Origin: Sulfomarinibacter sp963733915
Lineage (GTDB): Bacteria > Acidobacteriota > Thermoanaerobaculia > Thermoanaerobaculales > Sulfomarinibacteraceae
Length of the DNA: 64,000 nt
Assembly: GCA_963733915.1 (NCBI GenBank)
Contig: CAVTEP010000006.1
Location: 62,001 to 126,000 of the forward strand
Direction of reading: 5' to 3'
Shown: one piece after another, positions 1 to 8,498 of the stretch
Layout: each line of letters begins with the position of its first letter
Numbering within the stretch: position 1 is the first letter of the stretch
Made by a program: the position numbers and the translations under genes
Notes under the pieces: model-generated
The model's input: the letters and a program-made list of their open reading frames with translations, nothing else
Told to the model about the DNA's origin: nothing
The model's database searches: none

Positions 1-2
1 TC

Positions 3-710
3 GGCAATGACTACGTGCTCAACGGCATCAAGTGGTGGATCACCGGGGGCTCGGTGGCGAGCTGGTACTTCGTTCTCGCCCGGGTCGACGACAAACCGAC
101 GGGCTTTGTCGTGCCCGCCGACACGCCGGGGATCGTGCGCGGCCCGAAGGAGATCAACATCGGCCAGCATGCCTCCAACACCGTCCGGATCACCCTCGAG
201 GACGTCAAGGTGGAGGCGAAAAACCGGCTCGGCGAGGAGGGCGACGGCTTCCAGATCGCGATGAAGACCTTCGACCACACCCGGCCGGGGGTGGCGAGCG
301 GCGCCAACGGTATCGCCAAGGCGGCGCTCAATATCGCGCTCTCCTACGCCAAGCGGCGGCGCACCTTTGACAAAAAGCTCATCTCCAACCAGGGCATCTC
401 GTTCAAGCTGGCCGAGATGATGACCCGCCTCGACGCCGCCAGGTACCTGACCTACAAGGCGGCGTGGCTCTTCGATCAGGGGCTGGACAACGCGCGCGAG
501 GCGGCCGAGGCCAAGTGGTTCGCGGCCGACGTGGCGATGCAGTCGGCGATCGAGTGCGCCCAGGTGCTGGGCGGTTATGGCTACACCAGCGAGATGCCCG
601 CGGAGAAGCTGATTCGCGACGCCAAGATCTACCAGATCTACGAGGGCGCGTCCGAGATCCAGAAGATGATCATTGTCGGCAAGCTGATGCGGGTGAAGGA
701 GGTCTACTGA
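3..710 (+). CDS. Acyl-CoA dehydrogenase, C-terminal part (5' end outside window)
   Basis: FAD-dependent enzyme that oxidises an acyl-CoA to the trans-2-enoyl-CoA and passes electrons to ETF. The reading frame is open from the window edge, so about 235 residues of a family protein usually near 380 are visible. The first codons read NGIKWWITGG, the end of the middle beta domain. The helical C-terminal domain follows, with a glycine-rich GGYGYTSEMPAEKLIRDAK segment. The YEG motif at 639-647 holds the expected catalytic glutamate (codon 642-644), as in medium- and short-chain dehydrogenases. Its TGA overlaps the next ATG by one base (TGATG), so the two genes are translationally coupled. The chain-length preference cannot be read from this part. 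Confidence 0.95.
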   Translation, partial: GNDYVLNGIKWWITGGSVASWYFVLARVDDKPTGFVVPADTPGIVRGPKEINIGQHASNTVRITLEDVKVEAKNRLGEEGDGFQIAMKTFDHTRPGVASGANGIAKAALNIALSYAKRRRTFDKKLISNQGISFKLAEMMTRLDAARYLTYKAAWLFDQGLDNAREAAEAKWFAADVAMQSAIECAQVLGGYGYTSEMPAEKLIRDAKIYQIYEGASEIQKMIIVGKLMRVKEVY

Positions 711-1423
711 TGATCAGCGACGTCCGCAAGCTGGTGGCGAAGATCGCGGAGCGCTTCAAACACCGATTCTACGGTCGCACCTTCCGCTGCCCGGTGTGCC
801 ACCTCGAGCTGGCCCTCGTTGACGTCAACGGCAACCGGCTGATGGTCTGTCCGGTGTGCGGAGTGGTGCTCGATGTCGAGGAGGTCTACGGGCACACCAT
901 TCCGGTGGTCCTCGATGTCGAGATCTTCCGTCCGCAGCCCAAGGCGCGGATCCATCCCCTCGCCACCCATGTTCCGATCGGTCTCTACCCATTCGCCGTC
1001 CTCGGTGCGTTGTCGCTGTTGGCGTGTTCGATTCTCGGTCCGGTCGTGCCGGGTCTCGCACCGATTCTCGACCGGGCCGGCGTGATCGCCGACGTCACCT
1101 TGATTCTGCTCGTGCTCTCGGTCGGGTTTTCGATTCTGACCTTCGTCTCGGGTCTGCGCGACTGGTCACGGCGCTACCGCCGGCGGCCCTACGCCCAGAT
1201 CCGGCTCAAGATCGCGTTCTCGGTCGTGTTCCTGTTCCTCGGCGCGCTTGCCATCGCCCTCCATGCATCTGGCGCGGCATTCTCTGCCTCGACCGGTCTG
1301 ATCGATCTCGCCTCGCCCCTGGCCCTGGTGCTGGCATCGGTCGAGGTCGCGGCCCTCGCGGCGGGGATGGTGGTCATCGCCACGCTCGGCCACATCGGCG
1401 GCACGCTCGTCTTCGGTCGCTAA
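710..1423 (+). CDS. Zinc-ribbon plus DUF2231-like four-helix membrane protein
   Basis: A 237-residue protein. The N-terminal zinc-ribbon/rubredoxin-like knuckle pairs C27-x2-C30 with C47-x2-C50. The membrane part begins with IHPLATHVPIGLYP (His82 and His87), the hallmark start of DUF2231 proteins, followed by about four hydrophobic helices (roughly 88-115, 120-150, 165-190 and 205-235). The start ATG overlaps the stop of the acyl-CoA dehydrogenase by one base. DUF2231 proteins are often linked to heme or redox functions but have no firm role. The coupling to an acyl-CoA dehydrogenase hints at a membrane electron-transfer partner, which is inference. The ribbon could also simply be structural. 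Confidence 0.85.
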   Translation: MISDVRKLVAKIAERFKHRFYGRTFRCPVCHLELALVDVNGNRLMVCPVCGVVLDVEEVYGHTIPVVLDVEIFRPQPKARIHPLATHVPIGLYPFAVLGALSLLACSILGPVVPGLAPILDRAGVIADVTLILLVLSVGFSILTFVSGLRDWSRRYRRRPYAQIRLKIAFSVVFLFLGALAIALHASGAAFSASTGLIDLASPLALVLASVEVAALAAGMVVIATLGHIGGTLVFGR

Positions 1424-1489
1424 GACAACCCGACACCACGAGCAGCGAAGCGCCGGGAGGCCTCGTGCATCGATTCGAGAATTCAAAAA

Positions 1490-1650
1490 CCACAGAGGCA
1501 CAGAGATCACAGAGGCGATCACAGAGGTTTATTTTCAGTTGGCGCTGGGTGACAGGAGGACGACGAGAGGTTGAATCGCGATGAGTTCCGGGATGTTACG
1601 AGAAAAATATTCTCTGTGATGTGCTCTGTGCCCTCTGTGTCTCCGTGGTT
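1490..1650. repeat. Inverted pair of CACAGAG-type arrays between convergent genes
   Basis: Several CACAGAG/CACAGAGG units lie at 1490-1528, and their reverse complement (CTCTGTG units) lies at 1611-1650. The two arms could pair into a long imperfect hairpin with about 80 nt between them. The element sits between the convergent ends of the DUF2231 gene and the small ORF at 1649-1774. The same arrangement recurs at 3135-3322. Confidence 0.8.
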
Positions 1651-1774
1651 ACTGTTCTTCAGGTCCTCGCTCGGCGCGATCCGGCTGCAGCCACTGACGC
1701 AGGTAGCGGATAACTCCGGCCACCAGATAAAAGCCGATGATCACCACCACGACAATGAGCAATCCCCATGGCAT
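1649..1774 (-). CDS. Small single-helix membrane protein (41 aa)
   Basis: A short minus-strand ORF, ATG at 1774 to TAA at 1649. It starts MPWGLLIVVVVIIGFYLVAG, so residues 4-22 form one strongly hydrophobic helix. A basic, amphipathic stretch (IRYLRQWLQ) and an acidic hydrophilic end (DRAERGPEEQ) follow. This layout is typical of real small membrane proteins and unlikely by chance. No strong ribosome-binding site is visible. It lies divergent from the methyltransferase at 1806 and its stop abuts the CTCTGTG array. Function unknown; it could be a small regulator or subunit. The existence of the gene is probable rather than certain. Confidence 0.5.
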   Translation of the reverse strand: MPWGLLIVVVVIIGFYLVAGVIRYLRQWLQPDRAERGPEEQ

Positions 1775-1805
1775 TGAGGTAGCGTAGCAGGGGAATGGAG
1801 GATCG

Positions 1806-2372
1806 ATGCGCGATCACATCTGCCCGCCATGGGTGGGACGCCTGCTGTTGACTCCGCTGCGAAGGCTGGTCGAAAACCCGGAAAAGATCCTCGGACCGTT
1901 TGTCAGAGAGGGGATGGTGGTGCTCGAGCCCGGGTGCGCGATGGGCTACTTCACGCTGCCGCTGGCGAGGATGGTTGGAGCCGGGGGCAAGGTCGTCGCG
2001 GTGGATATCCAACCGAAGATGGTCGCGACCCTCGAAAGTCGGGCCCGCAAGGCGGGGCTCATCGATCGGATGGATATTCGAAGGGCCCGACCAGACACTC
2101 TTGGCATCGACGACCTCGCTCAAACCGCCGACTTCTGCAGCGTGATCCACATGGCCCACGAGGTGCCGGACCAGGACCGTCTCTTCAACGAGATCTTTGC
2201 CGCTCTCAAACCCGGTGGAAGGGTGTTTCTCATGGAGCCGGAGTGGCACGTTACGAAGGACGAGTTCGAGCTTTCGTTCTCGGCAGCAGCAGCTGCGGGG
2301 CTGCGTCGGATCGAGTCGGCAGACGTGCAGGGGAACCGCAAGGCCTTGTTCGAGAGGGCGGGAGGGCCATGA
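1806..2372 (+). CDS. Class I SAM-dependent methyltransferase
   Basis: A 188-residue Rossmann-fold methyltransferase. Motif I, VVLEPGCAMGYFTLPLA, begins at residue 38 and binds SAM. An acidic residue ends beta2 (KVVAVDIQPKMV), and the later strand GGRVFLMEPEWHV follows the loop LKPGGR. The N-terminus carries a CPPW motif near residues 6-9 and a helix RLLLTPLRRLVENPEKIL seen in small arsM/UbiE-like methyltransferases of unknown substrate. The stop overlaps the next gene's ATG (ATGA), so it is co-translated with the cyclophilin lipoprotein. The substrate cannot be predicted. Confidence 0.85.
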   Translation: MRDHICPPWVGRLLLTPLRRLVENPEKILGPFVREGMVVLEPGCAMGYFTLPLARMVGAGGKVVAVDIQPKMVATLESRARKAGLIDRMDIRRARPDTLGIDDLAQTADFCSVIHMAHEVPDQDRLFNEIFAALKPGGRVFLMEPEWHVTKDEFELSFSAAAAAGLRRIESADVQGNRKALFERAGGP

Positions 2373-3064
2373 TGCTGATTCGCTCAGCTCGAGTCATCGC
2401 GATAGGATCAGTATTCGCAGCGGCGGGGATGGGCGCTGGTTGCCCGACAGCCCGGCAAGCGCCACCATTCGCCTCCGCGGATATCCGCACCGAGTCCGAA
2501 CCGGCAGCGGCCCCGGAAGAGCCGGGGCAGGAGATTCCGCCTACGGGTTCCCCCCGGGTGCGGATCGACACGGCGGCGGGCGGCATCACCTTGGAGCTCG
2601 AGGCCGAACGCGCACCGCTGACCACAGAAAATTTTCTCCGCTACGTGAGTGATGGTTTCTACTCGGACGGCGAGTTCTTCCGCACCGTGACCGACACCAA
2701 TCAGCCAAACGACACGGTCAGGATAGCGGTCATCCAGGGTGGCGCGAACCCGGCGCGGGAGAGCGAGGCGTACGAACCCATTCCGCTGGAGCGAACCCGC
2801 GACACCGGGCTCCGCCACCTCGACGGCGTCGTCTCGATGGCCCGCTCGGAACCCGATTCGGCGACCCACTCGTTCTTCATCTGTATCGGCGACCAACCCG
2901 AGCTCGATTTCGGCGGTCGCCGCAACCCCGACGGCCAGGGCTTCGGCGCCTTTGGCCGGGTGGTCGAGGGTATGGACGTGGTGCGCGAGATCCACGCCCT
3001 GCCGGCGGACGGCCAGAGCCTCGAACCGCCGTTGCGCATCCGGAGCGCGGTACGGGTTCGCTGA
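2369..3064 (+). CDS. Cyclophilin-type peptidyl-prolyl isomerase, probable lipoprotein
   Basis: A 231-residue exported PPIase that would catalyse cis-trans proline isomerisation in the envelope. The N-terminus is a signal peptide ending MGAGC, an acceptable but non-ideal lipobox (Gly at -3). A Pro/Glu-rich linker to about residue 62 follows, then the cyclophilin fold. Recognisable blocks are the early TTENFLRYV, AVIQGGANP (family IQGGD), HSFFICIGDQPELDF (family QFFI) and FGAFGRVVEGMDVV. Two in-frame ATGs open the gene; the first overlaps the methyltransferase stop. Partners are unknown, but cyclophilins with this layout act as periplasmic folding catalysts. Confidence 0.9.
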   Translation: MMLIRSARVIAIGSVFAAAGMGAGCPTARQAPPFASADIRTESEPAAAPEEPGQEIPPTGSPRVRIDTAAGGITLELEAERAPLTTENFLRYVSDGFYSDGEFFRTVTDTNQPNDTVRIAVIQGGANPARESEAYEPIPLERTRDTGLRHLDGVVSMARSEPDSATHSFFICIGDQPELDFGGRRNPDGQGFGAFGRVVEGMDVVREIHALPADGQSLEPPLRIRSAVRVR

Positions 3065-3134
3065 ACAGCCTGCTCGTGACGAGGGCGCCGAAGACACCTG
3101 GCGAGGAGCCGAGTTCGATAGGCCGCTCCGGAAC

Positions 3135-3322
3135 CGCAGAGGTACAGAGACACAGAGGGTTCACAGAGGAATTCTTTCGAGTGCCGCCCACTCGCCCTGT
3201 CACGCTCGATCCTCTCTCGAACCATTCCGCTGCCCAATCTCAGTCTTTGCTCACTAGACGAAGCAAAACTCAACCCAAAAGAATTACTGTGTGTTCCTCT
3301 CTGTGGCCTCTGTTGCTCTGAG
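3135..3322. repeat. Second CACAGAG / CTCTGTG inverted array pair (gap 3065-3466)
   Basis: The 402-bp gap between the convergent cyclophilin and S41 peptidase genes holds no credible gene. It contains CACAGAG units at about 3135-3170 and the reverse-complement units at 3287-3322, the same sequence class and spacing style as 1490-1650. I see nothing else recognisable in the remainder. Confidence 0.75.
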
Positions 3323-3466
3323 GTGAGCTGGCGACGTCGATGTTGCAGCGTCCTCCCGAGGAGTTCGATTGGCGACAGGCACGGTGGGACGCCGCGATTC
3401 GCCGTCCGCAGTAGAGAACCGGTGAGATATGCGGGCCAGACCGGGGACTTGTGCGGCCCGAGATCC

Positions 3467-5083
3467 CTAGGGTACCGGGCTCCTCCTACCGCCGGACCGC
3501 CGGGGTTTCTGGCCCTCGATCCATCGCAACGCGGCGGCGACGACGGTGTCCCGACCAGCCGCCACATCGTCGCGGGTCAGCCACACCTCCACGTCAGGCC
3601 GGACGCCAGTGTGGGCGAGGTAGTGGTGGCCGTCCACCAGGTAGCCGCTGCCGGTGGCCTTGGTGAAGAACCAGTCCTCGCCGAGGTCTGGGAAATCGGA
3701 CAGGGTGAAGGCGCCGTTGGTCGATTTGCCGAAGGTGCGCACCATGGGGTGGAAACCCATCCGCAGCGACTCCCAGTCGCCATTGCTGACGGCACCGGGG
3801 CCGATCAGGACGGCGATCGGTTTGTCGTAAAAGGTGGCGGGGTCGCCGGGGATCGTGAACAGCTGGGCGTTGTAGGTGGGGTGGGGGACCATGTCGAGGT
3901 GATCGTCGGGGTTGCCGCGGAGGTCGAAGGAGACGGCGGCGATACGCTGGTTGAACAGCAGGCTGTAGCCGGAGTGGGCCTGGCGCATGTCGCCGCCGTA
4001 GTTGAGCCGGAAATCGACGATCAGGCCGGTGGTCTCGTGGTGGTGCATCAGCTCGTCGAGCGCCTCGTACCACTGCCGCGAAATGTGATACTGGACCTCC
4101 CAGTGCCAGGAGGCGACGTAGATGTAGCCGATCTGCGTGCCCTCGACGATGCCCCAGGTGATGTAGTCCTCGTTGATGAAGTCCGGCATTTCCACCCCGG
4201 GAACGGTCAACTGCTCGTTGCCCCAAACGACGTCGTGCGGCTGGTTGAGCAGCAGGTCGGTGGGGAGGCTCACGACCTCGTCGGACCCATATCTCTGGAT
4301 GTCGATGGTGTCGAAGAGATGCCAGTTCATACCGGCACTCATCAGCATGCAGTGCTGCATGGACTCGTCGGTGCTCCCCCACGATCCCCGCAGCTGGATG
4401 GGGAGCTCGGCTGCGAGGAGCAGAGGATAGAGGTCCTTCCACGGCACGCCGTCGTAGCCGAGCACCAGGTCGCCGGGTTCGAGTCCGAGGACGTGGTTCG
4501 GGAGCACCCGATACACCAGCAGCGAGCCGTCGGGCATGGGTGTCAGCGCGGCGCCGAAGGGCGAATGATCGACCCAGCCACCGACGATGAAGAGAGGGGT
4601 GTCGTTATCAATACGGTACTGCCAGTTGACCGAATAACGCATGACCGCCGTGTGCGCGTCCTTCATGGCCAGCGAGAGATGGTTCATGATCGCTGTGAAC
4701 CGGCCCTTGCTGACGCCGTCCCTGATCTCCTGTCGATATCTCCTTCTCAGGGAGCCCATGTCGACGGCTAGGTTCATGTAGGCGCCATAGTCCTGGTCGA
4801 GGTTGTCCCAGGCCGTGTCGAAGATCTCCAACTGTTCGCTGGCCGGGAGCCCGGGCCCCCAATACTCGTCCACCAGCTCGCGCCACTCCTCGACCGTGTG
4901 CTTGCCGACCGTGGTGTGGGGAGCAACCGTGGACTGGGAAGCCGCAGCTTGAATTCGGGGCAGCCGTTCCGGTCCCGGCGCCTCAGAGAACAGCAGCGGT
5001 GAAGCCAGCGCGACGACCAGGGCCGCGGCCGCCGCGACAACGGGCCGTTTTTGCGACTGGGACCTGGTGGAGAGCCTTTCCAT
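3467..5083 (-). CDS. Divergent S41-family (tail-specific type) peptidase, exported
   Basis: A 538-residue protein with an N-terminal signal or anchor (about residues 13-33). Next come a helical region and a PDZ-like segment (GLEPGDLVLGYDGVPW), then the S41 catalytic core. LIVDFRLNYGGDM matches the family's DLRGNxGG strand. GPGAVSNGDWES carries the candidate nucleophile Ser433, and FGKSTNG carries Lys453. The Ser-Lys spacing of 20 is shorter than the 25 of Prc/CtpA, so this is a divergent branch. It probably cleaves unfolded or C-terminal segments of envelope proteins. It is a single gene with convergent neighbours on the 3' side and a divergent bacterioferritin on the 5' side. Confidence 0.8.
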   Translation of the reverse strand: MERLSTRSQSQKRPVVAAAAALVVALASPLLFSEAPGPERLPRIQAAASQSTVAPHTTVGKHTVEEWRELVDEYWGPGLPASEQLEIFDTAWDNLDQDYGAYMNLAVDMGSLRRRYRQEIRDGVSKGRFTAIMNHLSLAMKDAHTAVMRYSVNWQYRIDNDTPLFIVGGWVDHSPFGAALTPMPDGSLLVYRVLPNHVLGLEPGDLVLGYDGVPWKDLYPLLLAAELPIQLRGSWGSTDESMQHCMLMSAGMNWHLFDTIDIQRYGSDEVVSLPTDLLLNQPHDVVWGNEQLTVPGVEMPDFINEDYITWGIVEGTQIGYIYVASWHWEVQYHISRQWYEALDELMHHHETTGLIVDFRLNYGGDMRQAHSGYSLLFNQRIAAVSFDLRGNPDDHLDMVPHPTYNAQLFTIPGDPATFYDKPIAVLIGPGAVSNGDWESLRMGFHPMVRTFGKSTNGAFTLSDFPDLGEDWFFTKATGSGYLVDGHHYLAHTGVRPDVEVWLTRDDVAAGRDTVVAAALRWIEGQKPRRSGGRRSPVP

Positions 5084-5181
5084 TCTTCCGAATATACGGT
5101 GGCAATGGCGAAAAGGGTTCGATCGTCGGCCGTATCTGCAACGGGTGTAAAATTGCCCCGACCACGGAAGGGGGACCGATC

Positions 5182-5673
5182 ATGAATGAAAAGAGCGTCA
5201 AGCTTCTCAACACCGCCATCGCCGATGAGCTGGCCGCCATTCATCAGTACATGTATTTCCACTTTCATCTGGATGATCTGGGTTACGCTCCACTCGCCAA
5301 CTTGCTGAAGATGACCGCGATCCAGGAAATGCAGCACGCCGAGATGATTGCCGAACGCACTTTGTTTCTCGGTGGCGAGGTGGAAATGGTGGTTGGCCGC
5401 AAGGTCGAAAAGATCCACGAGGCCGCGGCAATGTTGGAAAAGGCAAAGGGGCTCGAGCAGGAATCCATCGCCATGTACAACAAGTTCGCCATCGAGTGTG
5501 CGCAAAACGCCGACTCGGCATCGAAGAAGCTCTTCGAGGACCTGGTGGCGGCGGAGGAAGGTCACTGGGACCAGTTCGACCGCCAGTCCGAGTTTGTGCA
5601 ACGCTTCGGCGAAAGCTACCTGGCGCTGCAGTCATTCCAGTCCGGACCGTCGGAAGGCGGTGCTGCGCAGTAG
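5182..5673 (+). CDS. bfr: Bacterioferritin-type ferritin
   Basis: A 163-residue four-helix ferritin-like iron-storage subunit. Ferroxidase ligands appear where expected: Glu16 (ADELAAIHQY), Glu49 and His52 (IQEMQHAE), a Glu at 92 or 94, Glu125/126 and His128 (AAEEGHWDQF). Met50 sits in the position of the heme-ligand Met52 of E. coli bacterioferritin. The ATG at 5182 is preceded by a strong GGAAGGGGGA ribosome-binding site, which decides the start against the longer upstream frame. It oxidises and stores iron and limits Fenton chemistry, which fits the nearby Fur/PerR-peroxidase operon, although it is on the other strand and not in that operon. Confidence 0.93.
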   Translation: MNEKSVKLLNTAIADELAAIHQYMYFHFHLDDLGYAPLANLLKMTAIQEMQHAEMIAERTLFLGGEVEMVVGRKVEKIHEAAAMLEKAKGLEQESIAMYNKFAIECAQNADSASKKLFEDLVAAEEGHWDQFDRQSEFVQRFGESYLALQSFQSGPSEGGAAQ

Positions 5674-5728
5674 CGCGACCGCAGATGATGAAGCGAGGTA
5701 CGGTCTCAGGCTGTGCGAGTATCGTCAC

Positions 5729-5755
5729 ACGTTAAAACGTTAGAACGTTCAAACG
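5729..5755. repeat. Short octamer array (GTTAGAAC type)
   Basis: A few degenerate copies of the AACGTT-containing octamer lie between the convergent bfr and cytochrome genes. It is the solo form of the arrays that bound the composite elements at 12.1, 58.0 and 61.0 kb. Confidence 0.7.
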
Positions 5756-5784
5756 GACTGCGGCGAGGGAGTAGCCGAGAGATT

Positions 5785-5812
5785 GAAAAAGGCGGGTGCC
5801 GCAGCGCCCGCC
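5785..5812 (-). terminator. Rho-independent terminator of the redox operon
   Basis: On the minus strand, a 9-bp GC-rich stem (GGCGGGCGC with GCACCCGCC, one G-U pair) closes a 4-nt loop and is followed by TTTTT (plus-strand 5786-5790). It lies 20 bp beyond the cytochrome stop codon. Confidence 0.85.
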
Positions 5813-5833
5813 GTTTCATTCGGAACGTGATAC

Positions 5834-6247
5834 TCAGTGCTTGCCAGGCTCGAGCGGGACGCCTCGGCGTTCGTAGGTCGCGTAGGCTTCTAGAGCGATC
5901 ATCTGAGGGTCGTCGAGGGCGAGGGTTTCGCCCTCGAGCGGGTTCATGAGGCACCAGTTGATCATCTCGCGGAAGGCAACGACCCGGCCCAGCTGCTGTT
6001 GAAACTTGGGATAGGTTTCGGGGTGGGTGTTGGTGGCGTTGGGGTGGCACTGGCCGCAGGCTACGCCGTTGGTGCCGAGATCGGGGCTGCCCCACAGGGA
6101 GCGCCCCTCGGTGACAACCGTCATGAACTCACCCTGCCAGCGTTCGAGGTCGGTTTCGGTGAACTCGTCGGCCTGGAGGCCATAGCCGACCAGGACCATC
6201 GCGGCGGCCACGAGGCAGCCCGCGGCCCAGAGATTCTTGCTTGACAT
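5834..6247 (-). CDS. Monoheme c-type cytochrome
   Basis: A 137-residue exported cytochrome. An uncleaved or cleaved signal (residues 5-25) precedes a mature domain with one CxxCH heme site, C64-G-Q-C67-H68. A methionine later in the chain (Met94, Met101 or Met115) is the likely distal ligand. The start ATG at 6247 has a good GGAGGC site and lies 11 bp after the phosphoesterase stop. It is the last gene of the operon with the Fur-type regulator, diheme peroxidase and TAT phosphoesterase, so it is a plausible electron donor to the peroxidase in the periplasm. That role is inferred from context. Confidence 0.88.
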   Translation of the reverse strand: MSSKNLWAAGCLVAAAMVLVGYGLQADEFTETDLERWQGEFMTVVTEGRSLWGSPDLGTNGVACGQCHPNATNTHPETYPKFQQQLGRVVAFREMINWCLMNPLEGETLALDDPQMIALEAYATYERRGVPLEPGKH

Positions 6248-6258
6248 GATGCCTCCTT

Positions 6259-7344
6259 CTAATAATGGGTCTGCGGCGGGATGCGGTCCGCCGGGTCCTG
6301 GAATTTCATATCCTCGGGCATGCCGGTCGCCGGGTTGTAGGCCACCGTTCGGTTGGTGTTGCTGTAGAGGTTGTACTCGAGGTCGACCCGACCGGTCTTG
6401 AGGTTGATGAACTGCCAGCCGGTGGCGTCGCGTTCGAAAAAGGGATCGGCCCGATTCATGGGCACCGTGATCTTCGGCATGTGGCTTTCGGCCTGCGCAT
6501 AGGCTCTCGGGTACGGCCAGGGCCAGGCGGTGGCCATCACCGCGTTGAAGCTGATGTTGCCGATCTGGTTGTACTGGATCTGGTGGACGTGGCCGTAAAC
6601 CACCGTCGCATCTTTGAACGGCTGGAGGATCGCCTGTACCTCTTCGGCGTCCTCGGTCCAGAAGTTCCAGCCTTTGAAGATCTTCTGGATGGGGGAGTGG
6701 GAGAAGACCACCACCGGGGTGGTCTTGGCGATTCCCGAGAGGTCCTTGGCGAGCCACTGGCGCTGTTTTTCGCCGACCATGAAGGGCGAACCGTTGGGAT
6801 TGTCGAGACCCGCCATTTCGAGCATTCTCTGCTCGGCGGTCGGCCAGCGATTGAAGGTCCAGTCGTCGTAGGTGAGGATGCTGTTGAGGACCACGAAATG
6901 CACGCCCTTGTGATCGAAGCTGTACCACTGGGGCCCGAAGAGCTCCGACCAGTACTCGCCGAGATCGAGGTAGTAGTCGTGCTCGCCCATCACCATGCGG
7001 GTCTCGTAGTCCAGCTTGGCGAGCATCTCGGCGCCGTGGTCGAGCTCGGGTTTGGAGCCGAGTTGCGCCAGATCGCCGCCGAACATGACGAAATCCGGTT
7101 TGGGTTGCAGGAGATTGGTCTCGGCGACCGCGCGGATCAGACCGCGGTCCCAGTTGTTGACGAAGCTGTTGCCCTTGATGTGTTGGATATGTGAATCAGA
7201 GATGTAGGCAAATGTGAAGTTCTTCGCCGGATCGGCAAAGGCGAGCTCCACCATGCTGATTGGGAGGCTGCTGACGGCTGCCACAGCGCCTGCGCCTTTG
7301 ACGAATCCACGCCGGGTGAGTTTGGAATCAGTCATCGTTGTCAC
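6259..7344 (-). CDS. TAT-exported calcineurin-like metallophosphoesterase
   Basis: A 361-residue protein. The twin-arginine signal LTRRGFVKG (Arg11-Arg12) and hydrophobic stretch send a folded metalloenzyme to the periplasm. The five metallophosphoesterase blocks are present in order: ISDSHIQH (DxH), MFGGDLAQ (GGD), MGEHDYY (GNHD-like with Glu replacing Asn), FSHSPIQK and YGHVHQI (GHxH). The Asn-to-Glu change in GNHD is unusual and may alter phosphate positioning. The substrate is unknown; related proteins include phosphodiesterases and purple-acid-phosphatase-like enzymes. It is co-transcribed with cytochrome and peroxidase genes, an unexpected partnership. Confidence 0.9.
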   Translation of the reverse strand: MTTMTDSKLTRRGFVKGAGAVAAVSSLPISMVELAFADPAKNFTFAYISDSHIQHIKGNSFVNNWDRGLIRAVAETNLLQPKPDFVMFGGDLAQLGSKPELDHGAEMLAKLDYETRMVMGEHDYYLDLGEYWSELFGPQWYSFDHKGVHFVVLNSILTYDDWTFNRWPTAEQRMLEMAGLDNPNGSPFMVGEKQRQWLAKDLSGIAKTTPVVVFSHSPIQKIFKGWNFWTEDAEEVQAILQPFKDATVVYGHVHQIQYNQIGNISFNAVMATAWPWPYPRAYAQAESHMPKITVPMNRADPFFERDATGWQFINLKTGRVDLEYNLYSNTNRTVAYNPATGMPEDMKFQDPADRIPPQTHY

Positions 7345-7346
7345 CT

Positions 7347-8498
7347 CTACTTTTCGCCGTCGCCGGCGTCGGTCGGCGATTCGAATTCGGGGCTGGTCAG
7401 GGCCTCCATGAACGCCACCAGATCGTCGATCTGGTCCTCGTCGAGATTGAGCGGCCGGATGCCGCCGGACAGGAAGTCGTTGACCGGGTCGCCGACGTCG
7501 GTCACGCCACCGTTGTTGTAGTGGATGAGGACGTCCTTGAGGGTCTCGATGCTGCCGTCGTGCATGTATGGGGGAGTGACGGCGACGTTGCGCAGGGTCG
7601 GGGTCTTGAACGATCCGAGGTCGTCAAAACCGTGGCTGATGGCGAAACGACCCAACTCGGAGGTCTTCGGGTCGGTCAACACCTCGACATCTACCTCGGA
7701 CAGATTCATGTCGGCCTCGAGAAAATTCGCGGCGAGCTTGGGCACATCCGATTGAATGTTGTTGATGCCGACCCCGATGTTGTGGAAGCGGTTGTCGGTG
7801 AAGAGAGCCTGGGTCTGCTCGACGACGTGGCAGGAGACACAACGTCCCTGGTTGACGAACAGATCGAAGCCGCGTATCTGCTGCTCGGTCAGAGCGTTCT
7901 TATCGCCGGCGAAGTAGTAGCGGTCGAAGGGTGAGTTTCCGGAAATCACGGTTCTCTCGAAAGAGGCGATCGCGAGGGTGACTTCCCTCATCGTGATGTC
8001 CTCACCCGATTTTCCGAAGACCTCCTCGAATGCCGCGGCGTATTCCGGGTCTGTGCGGACGATCTCGAGAATCGGGTCGTGGCTCTTGAGCCCGTGCTCC
8101 ACCGGGTTGATGAACGGGTGCAACGCCTGATCTTCGAGATCCGGCGAGCGGCCGTCCCAGAACTGCGTCGTGAAGTAGGCGGAGTTGATCACGGTCGGTG
8201 AGTTGCGGGTGCCGGTGAGCTTGTCGATGCCCTCGGACGTTTTGAGGGGCGTGTCTGTGAAGGCCTTGACCGGGTCGTGGCAGGTGAAACAGCCGACCTC
8301 TCCGGTGGTGCTGAATCGGGTCTCGTTGTAAAGCTTTTCCCCGAGGGCGATCTTCTCCGGCGTCTGCGGGTTGTTTTCCGGGATCGGCACCGGTGGAAGA
8401 CCCAGCGGCGCCGATTGCTCCTGACCGGCGTTGCCGAGAACTCCCGCCGCAGCCAGCAGGGCGGCGCCGAGGAGCACGATAAATACACCTTTCCTCAT
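7347..8498 (-). CDS. Diheme cytochrome c peroxidase (MauG/CcpA family)
   Basis: A 383-residue periplasmic protein with a signal peptide (residues 1-24). It has two CxxCH heme sites, C70-FT-C73-H74 and C220-VS-C223-H224, the arrangement of bacterial diheme peroxidases that reduce H2O2 to water using cytochrome electrons. Supporting blocks are DTPLKTSEG, FWDGRSPDLEDQALHPF and SFKTPTLRNVAVTPPYMHDGS. The start overlaps the stop of the upstream Fur-type regulator (ATGA), so regulator and enzyme are translationally coupled. A MauG-like protein-modifying role cannot be excluded, but a peroxide-defence role fits the regulator. Confidence 0.93.
   Translation of the reverse strand: MRKGVFIVLLGAALLAAAGVLGNAGQEQSAPLGLPPVPIPENNPQTPEKIALGEKLYNETRFSTTGEVGCFTCHDPVKAFTDTPLKTSEGIDKLTGTRNSPTVINSAYFTTQFWDGRSPDLEDQALHPFINPVEHGLKSHDPILEIVRTDPEYAAAFEEVFGKSGEDITMREVTLAIASFERTVISGNSPFDRYYFAGDKNALTEQQIRGFDLFVNQGRCVSCHVVEQTQALFTDNRFHNIGVGINNIQSDVPKLAANFLEADMNLSEVDVEVLTDPKTSELGRFAISHGFDDLGSFKTPTLRNVAVTPPYMHDGSIETLKDVLIHYNNGGVTDVGDPVNDFLSGGIRPLNLDEDQIDDLVAFMEALTSPEFESPTDAGDGEK

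Noticed and set aside
1571..1777. A 68-codon plus-strand ORF
   Set aside because: Its sequence is dictated by the repeat array and by the opposite strand of the small membrane ORF; low-complexity His run and no RBS.
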